Source: Candidatus Helarchaeota archaeon
Lineage (GTDB): Archaea > Asgardarchaeota > Lokiarchaeia > Helarchaeales > HEL-GB-A
Length of the DNA: 64,000 nucleotides
Assembly: GCA_013375455.1 (NCBI GenBank)
Contig: JABXJT010000016.1
Span: 1 to 64,000, forward strand
Direction of reading: 5' to 3'
The position numbers and the translations under genes were made by a program. The notes beneath the pieces are model-generated. The model worked only from the letters and a program-made list of their open reading frames with translations, was not told where the DNA came from and did no database searches. Below, piece by piece: positions 62,459-64,000 of this stretch. Positions within the stretch are counted from its first letter, which is position 1. Every line of letters begins with the position of its first letter.

Positions 62459-63886
62459 ATGCGAAGCATGAAAATACGAGCTAAAATTCGGATGGGAGAA
62501 CTCCCTCTTGAGGAAGAACTCCAGAAGAAGATGGCAGAGGGCTATCACGATTGGAAGGAAAAGATCCTTAAGAAAGCGAGAGGTGTTAAGGATCTAAAAG
62601 AGCTCCGCGAGTTAATGTATTCACTGGGAGACGATTTTGATTGGGTTGAATCTACGGGGCGCTGGCTTGGAGAAGCGAAACCTTATGAGATTATCTGCGT
62701 GAATATTAGGGTGCCAGGGTTAGAAAGACTGAAAAATAGAAAAAGAACAGAACGTTATACATTATATGGAATATTATCTTTCAGTAAGGCAATGATTCAT
62801 TCCTATGATCATTTAGGAGATCTAGAACGTGTTATTATAGAAAAGAGAGATAACCATTTTTATGCTTGGTCCACGGTTGGACATGGATATGTCGAAAAAT
62901 GGCCTGAATATTTCCCAAACATTAGCTCTGTAGAAGAATTTTATAAAAACGTTCATTGTGTCTTCGAGCGTGGAGACCACTCACTTGTTTTAGAATACCC
63001 CAATCCAACTTTCTCAATTCTTCATAAATATTTTAAAAACCGATTAAGGGTGCCGCATATTGCAAAAATGGTCCGAGATTGTTACACCGCGCACGCCCTT
63101 GGTGTTGAATTTGAAGAGCTGGAAGTTCCAGTCATCACGCATGAAGATTTAGAAAAGAAATTAGAAATTGATTGGTATGGATTTGCAGAGGCAGTACTTG
63201 AACTGGACGAATTGATTCAAATAGCTTATCGTAATTTGAATTTTTTCCAAAAAATTAAGCAACTTTTTCGAGAAAAAGATGACCCGTATCACTACTTGGA
63301 TTGTTTAAAAACGGTCATATGGAGCATCGCCCCGAAATACCAAGAAAAGTATCTACGCGGGTTAAGAAAAAAGATGAAAGAAGCATATGATCAAGACCGC
63401 ATTGACATTGATTTCTGGGATCCTATCACTAAGGTGCTGAATAAGGTTTCAGAACTCATCGAACAAACGCATTTTATTCAATGGCAGAGTTTCCTAGATC
63501 CGAAGCGCTATTCAAAGAAAATTGGAATAAGAAAAATTGAAGGCCTCTCGAATGTGGCGATTGAGGCAGTTGCAACAGGATTAGCCAAAATTTTACTGAA
63601 AAGTTTGGATGATATCGCGTATCCCGAGAAATATCCTCAAAAAGAACAACTCAAACTCGTGGGGTTCGTCTCAGGCGGACATGTCTATCGGCTCCTCCGT
63701 TCAATGAATATGCTCCTAGAAAAGAAATTCAAATTCATAGCACCAAAAATGGAAGGTCTTCGAAAGCGGTTCGATCAGTTTATGGCTTCAAGAAAAGTGA
63801 AGGCGGCAGGAGAAGAAGAGGAACAAGAGATTTTAGAGGCTGAAAGAGAGAAAAAAATGAAAGCACTTGAAGAAGCTTCTAGTTAA
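62459..63886 (+). CDS. large hypothetical protein
   Basis: A 475-residue soluble protein. Residues 60-200 look mixed alpha/beta (YEIICVNIRVPGLERL, RYTLYGILSFSKAM, HFYAWSTVGHGYVEKWPEYF). Residues 230-475 are mostly helical and end in a charged coiled coil (EEEEQEILEAEREKK). I recognise no motif and assign no function. The stop overlaps the 3' end of a minus-strand partial gene. It has two adjacent ATGs at its start (62459 and 62468). Confidence 0.65.
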   Translation: MRSMKIRAKIRMGELPLEEELQKKMAEGYHDWKEKILKKARGVKDLKELRELMYSLGDDFDWVESTGRWLGEAKPYEIICVNIRVPGLERLKNRKRTERYTLYGILSFSKAMIHSYDHLGDLERVIIEKRDNHFYAWSTVGHGYVEKWPEYFPNISSVEEFYKNVHCVFERGDHSLVLEYPNPTFSILHKYFKNRLRVPHIAKMVRDCYTAHALGVEFEELEVPVITHEDLEKKLEIDWYGFAEAVLELDELIQIAYRNLNFFQKIKQLFREKDDPYHYLDCLKTVIWSIAPKYQEKYLRGLRKKMKEAYDQDRIDIDFWDPITKVLNKVSELIEQTHFIQWQSFLDPKRYSKKIGIRKIEGLSNVAIEAVATGLAKILLKSLDDIAYPEKYPQKEQLKLVGFVSGGHVYRLLRSMNMLLEKKFKFIAPKMEGLRKRFDQFMASRKVKAAGEEEEQEILEAEREKKMKALEEASS

Positions 63887-64000
63887 GCGCCAAACTTTTT
63901 TGCTTTATCAATTAAATCCATAAGAATTGGCATTACATCCAATCCTCGAATGCGTCCAAGTCCTCCATAGGCACAAGATCGTTCGGAAAAAGATAAAACA
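63883..64000 (-). CDS. 3' end of an unidentified gene (partial)
   Basis: The minus strand is open from the window edge to a TAA at 63883-63885. It encodes ...SFSERSCAYGGLGRIRGLD followed by VMPILMDLIDKAKKFGA. The regular helical ending and cysteine look like a genuine protein terminus. The gene converges on the preceding one, with a short overlap of the stop codons. Family unknown. Confidence 0.5.
   Translation of the reverse strand, partial: VLSFSERSCAYGGLGRIRGLDVMPILMDLIDKAKKFGA

Noticed and set aside
1..64000. tRNA or rRNA genes
   Set aside because: No T-loop-like motif in a cloverleaf context was found in the spacers by reading; a covariance search would be decisive.

Overview
The window is an AT-rich, gene-dense archaeal segment, almost certainly from an Asgard archaeon (Asgardarchaeota/Promethearchaeota; class not resolved). 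Archaeal informational genes show this is archaeal: replication factor C large subunit and a small-subunit-like gene, Hef helicase-nuclease, CDC48, Pth2, TruD, aEF-1beta with its small zinc-ribbon partner, and a PSTK-like kinase. The Asgard assignment rests on five Ras/Rab-like GTPases, one MglA-like GTPase and roadblock/longin-like proteins in a single 64 kb stretch. No rRNA, tRNA or CRISPR array was found.

Layout. 0.2-3 kb: an MFS transporter and a B12-binding radical SAM enzyme. 3-7.1 kb (minus): an MglA-like GTPase followed by five largely coiled-coil proteins in one close-packed, probably co-transcribed block. 7.3-9.9 kb: iorBA, indolepyruvate:ferredoxin oxidoreductase for amino-acid fermentation. 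10-17.8 kb: nucleotidyltransferase, PSTK-like kinase, membrane PHP phosphoesterase, TatD nuclease, a second MFS carrier and small membrane/zinc proteins. 17.9-20.2 kb: a cell-surface parallel beta-helix protein. 20.4-25.8 kb: thiD, DUF2148, cupin, thioredoxin, an eight-cluster polyferredoxin and an AmrS-type radical SAM enzyme. 25.9-29.8 kb: a roadblock-like protein, a winged-helix protein, CDC48 and a small unknown. 30-45.4 kb: lipid reductase, translation and replication genes, a Rab-like GTPase fused to a helical repeat and a zinc ribbon, Hef, and a GlcD/GlcF-like oxidoreductase pair. 45.6-46.9 kb: a TnpB-only insertion element. 47.3-57.4 kb: the most striking region, described below. 57.5-64 kb: an HdrD-like Fe-S protein, another GTPase, a cyclin-fold protein, two transcription-factor-like proteins, a retropepsin-like protein and a large unknown.

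The best candidate for an undescribed system is at 47.3-57.4 kb (minus). Two very large type I membrane proteins (1342 and 1353 aa) each have an N-terminal signal, about 1,050 residues of N-glycosylation-rich beta-type ectodomain, one membrane span and a roughly 255-residue cytoplasmic domain. That domain begins with a longin/roadblock-like segment. Each gene is followed at once by a small Ras-like GTPase, and a third GTPase precedes the array. The gene-plus-GTPase unit has been tandemly duplicated, including its spacers. Signal sequences and cytoplasmic domains are nearly conserved while the ectodomains diverge. I infer a receptor-coupled small-GTPase signalling module; nothing in the sequence proves ligand binding or GTPase coupling.

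A second notable locus is a replication factor C small-subunit-like gene at 33.1-34.2 kb. Its Walker A codons are split by 26 bp carrying an in-frame stop, and its Walker B and SRC motifs are already degenerate.
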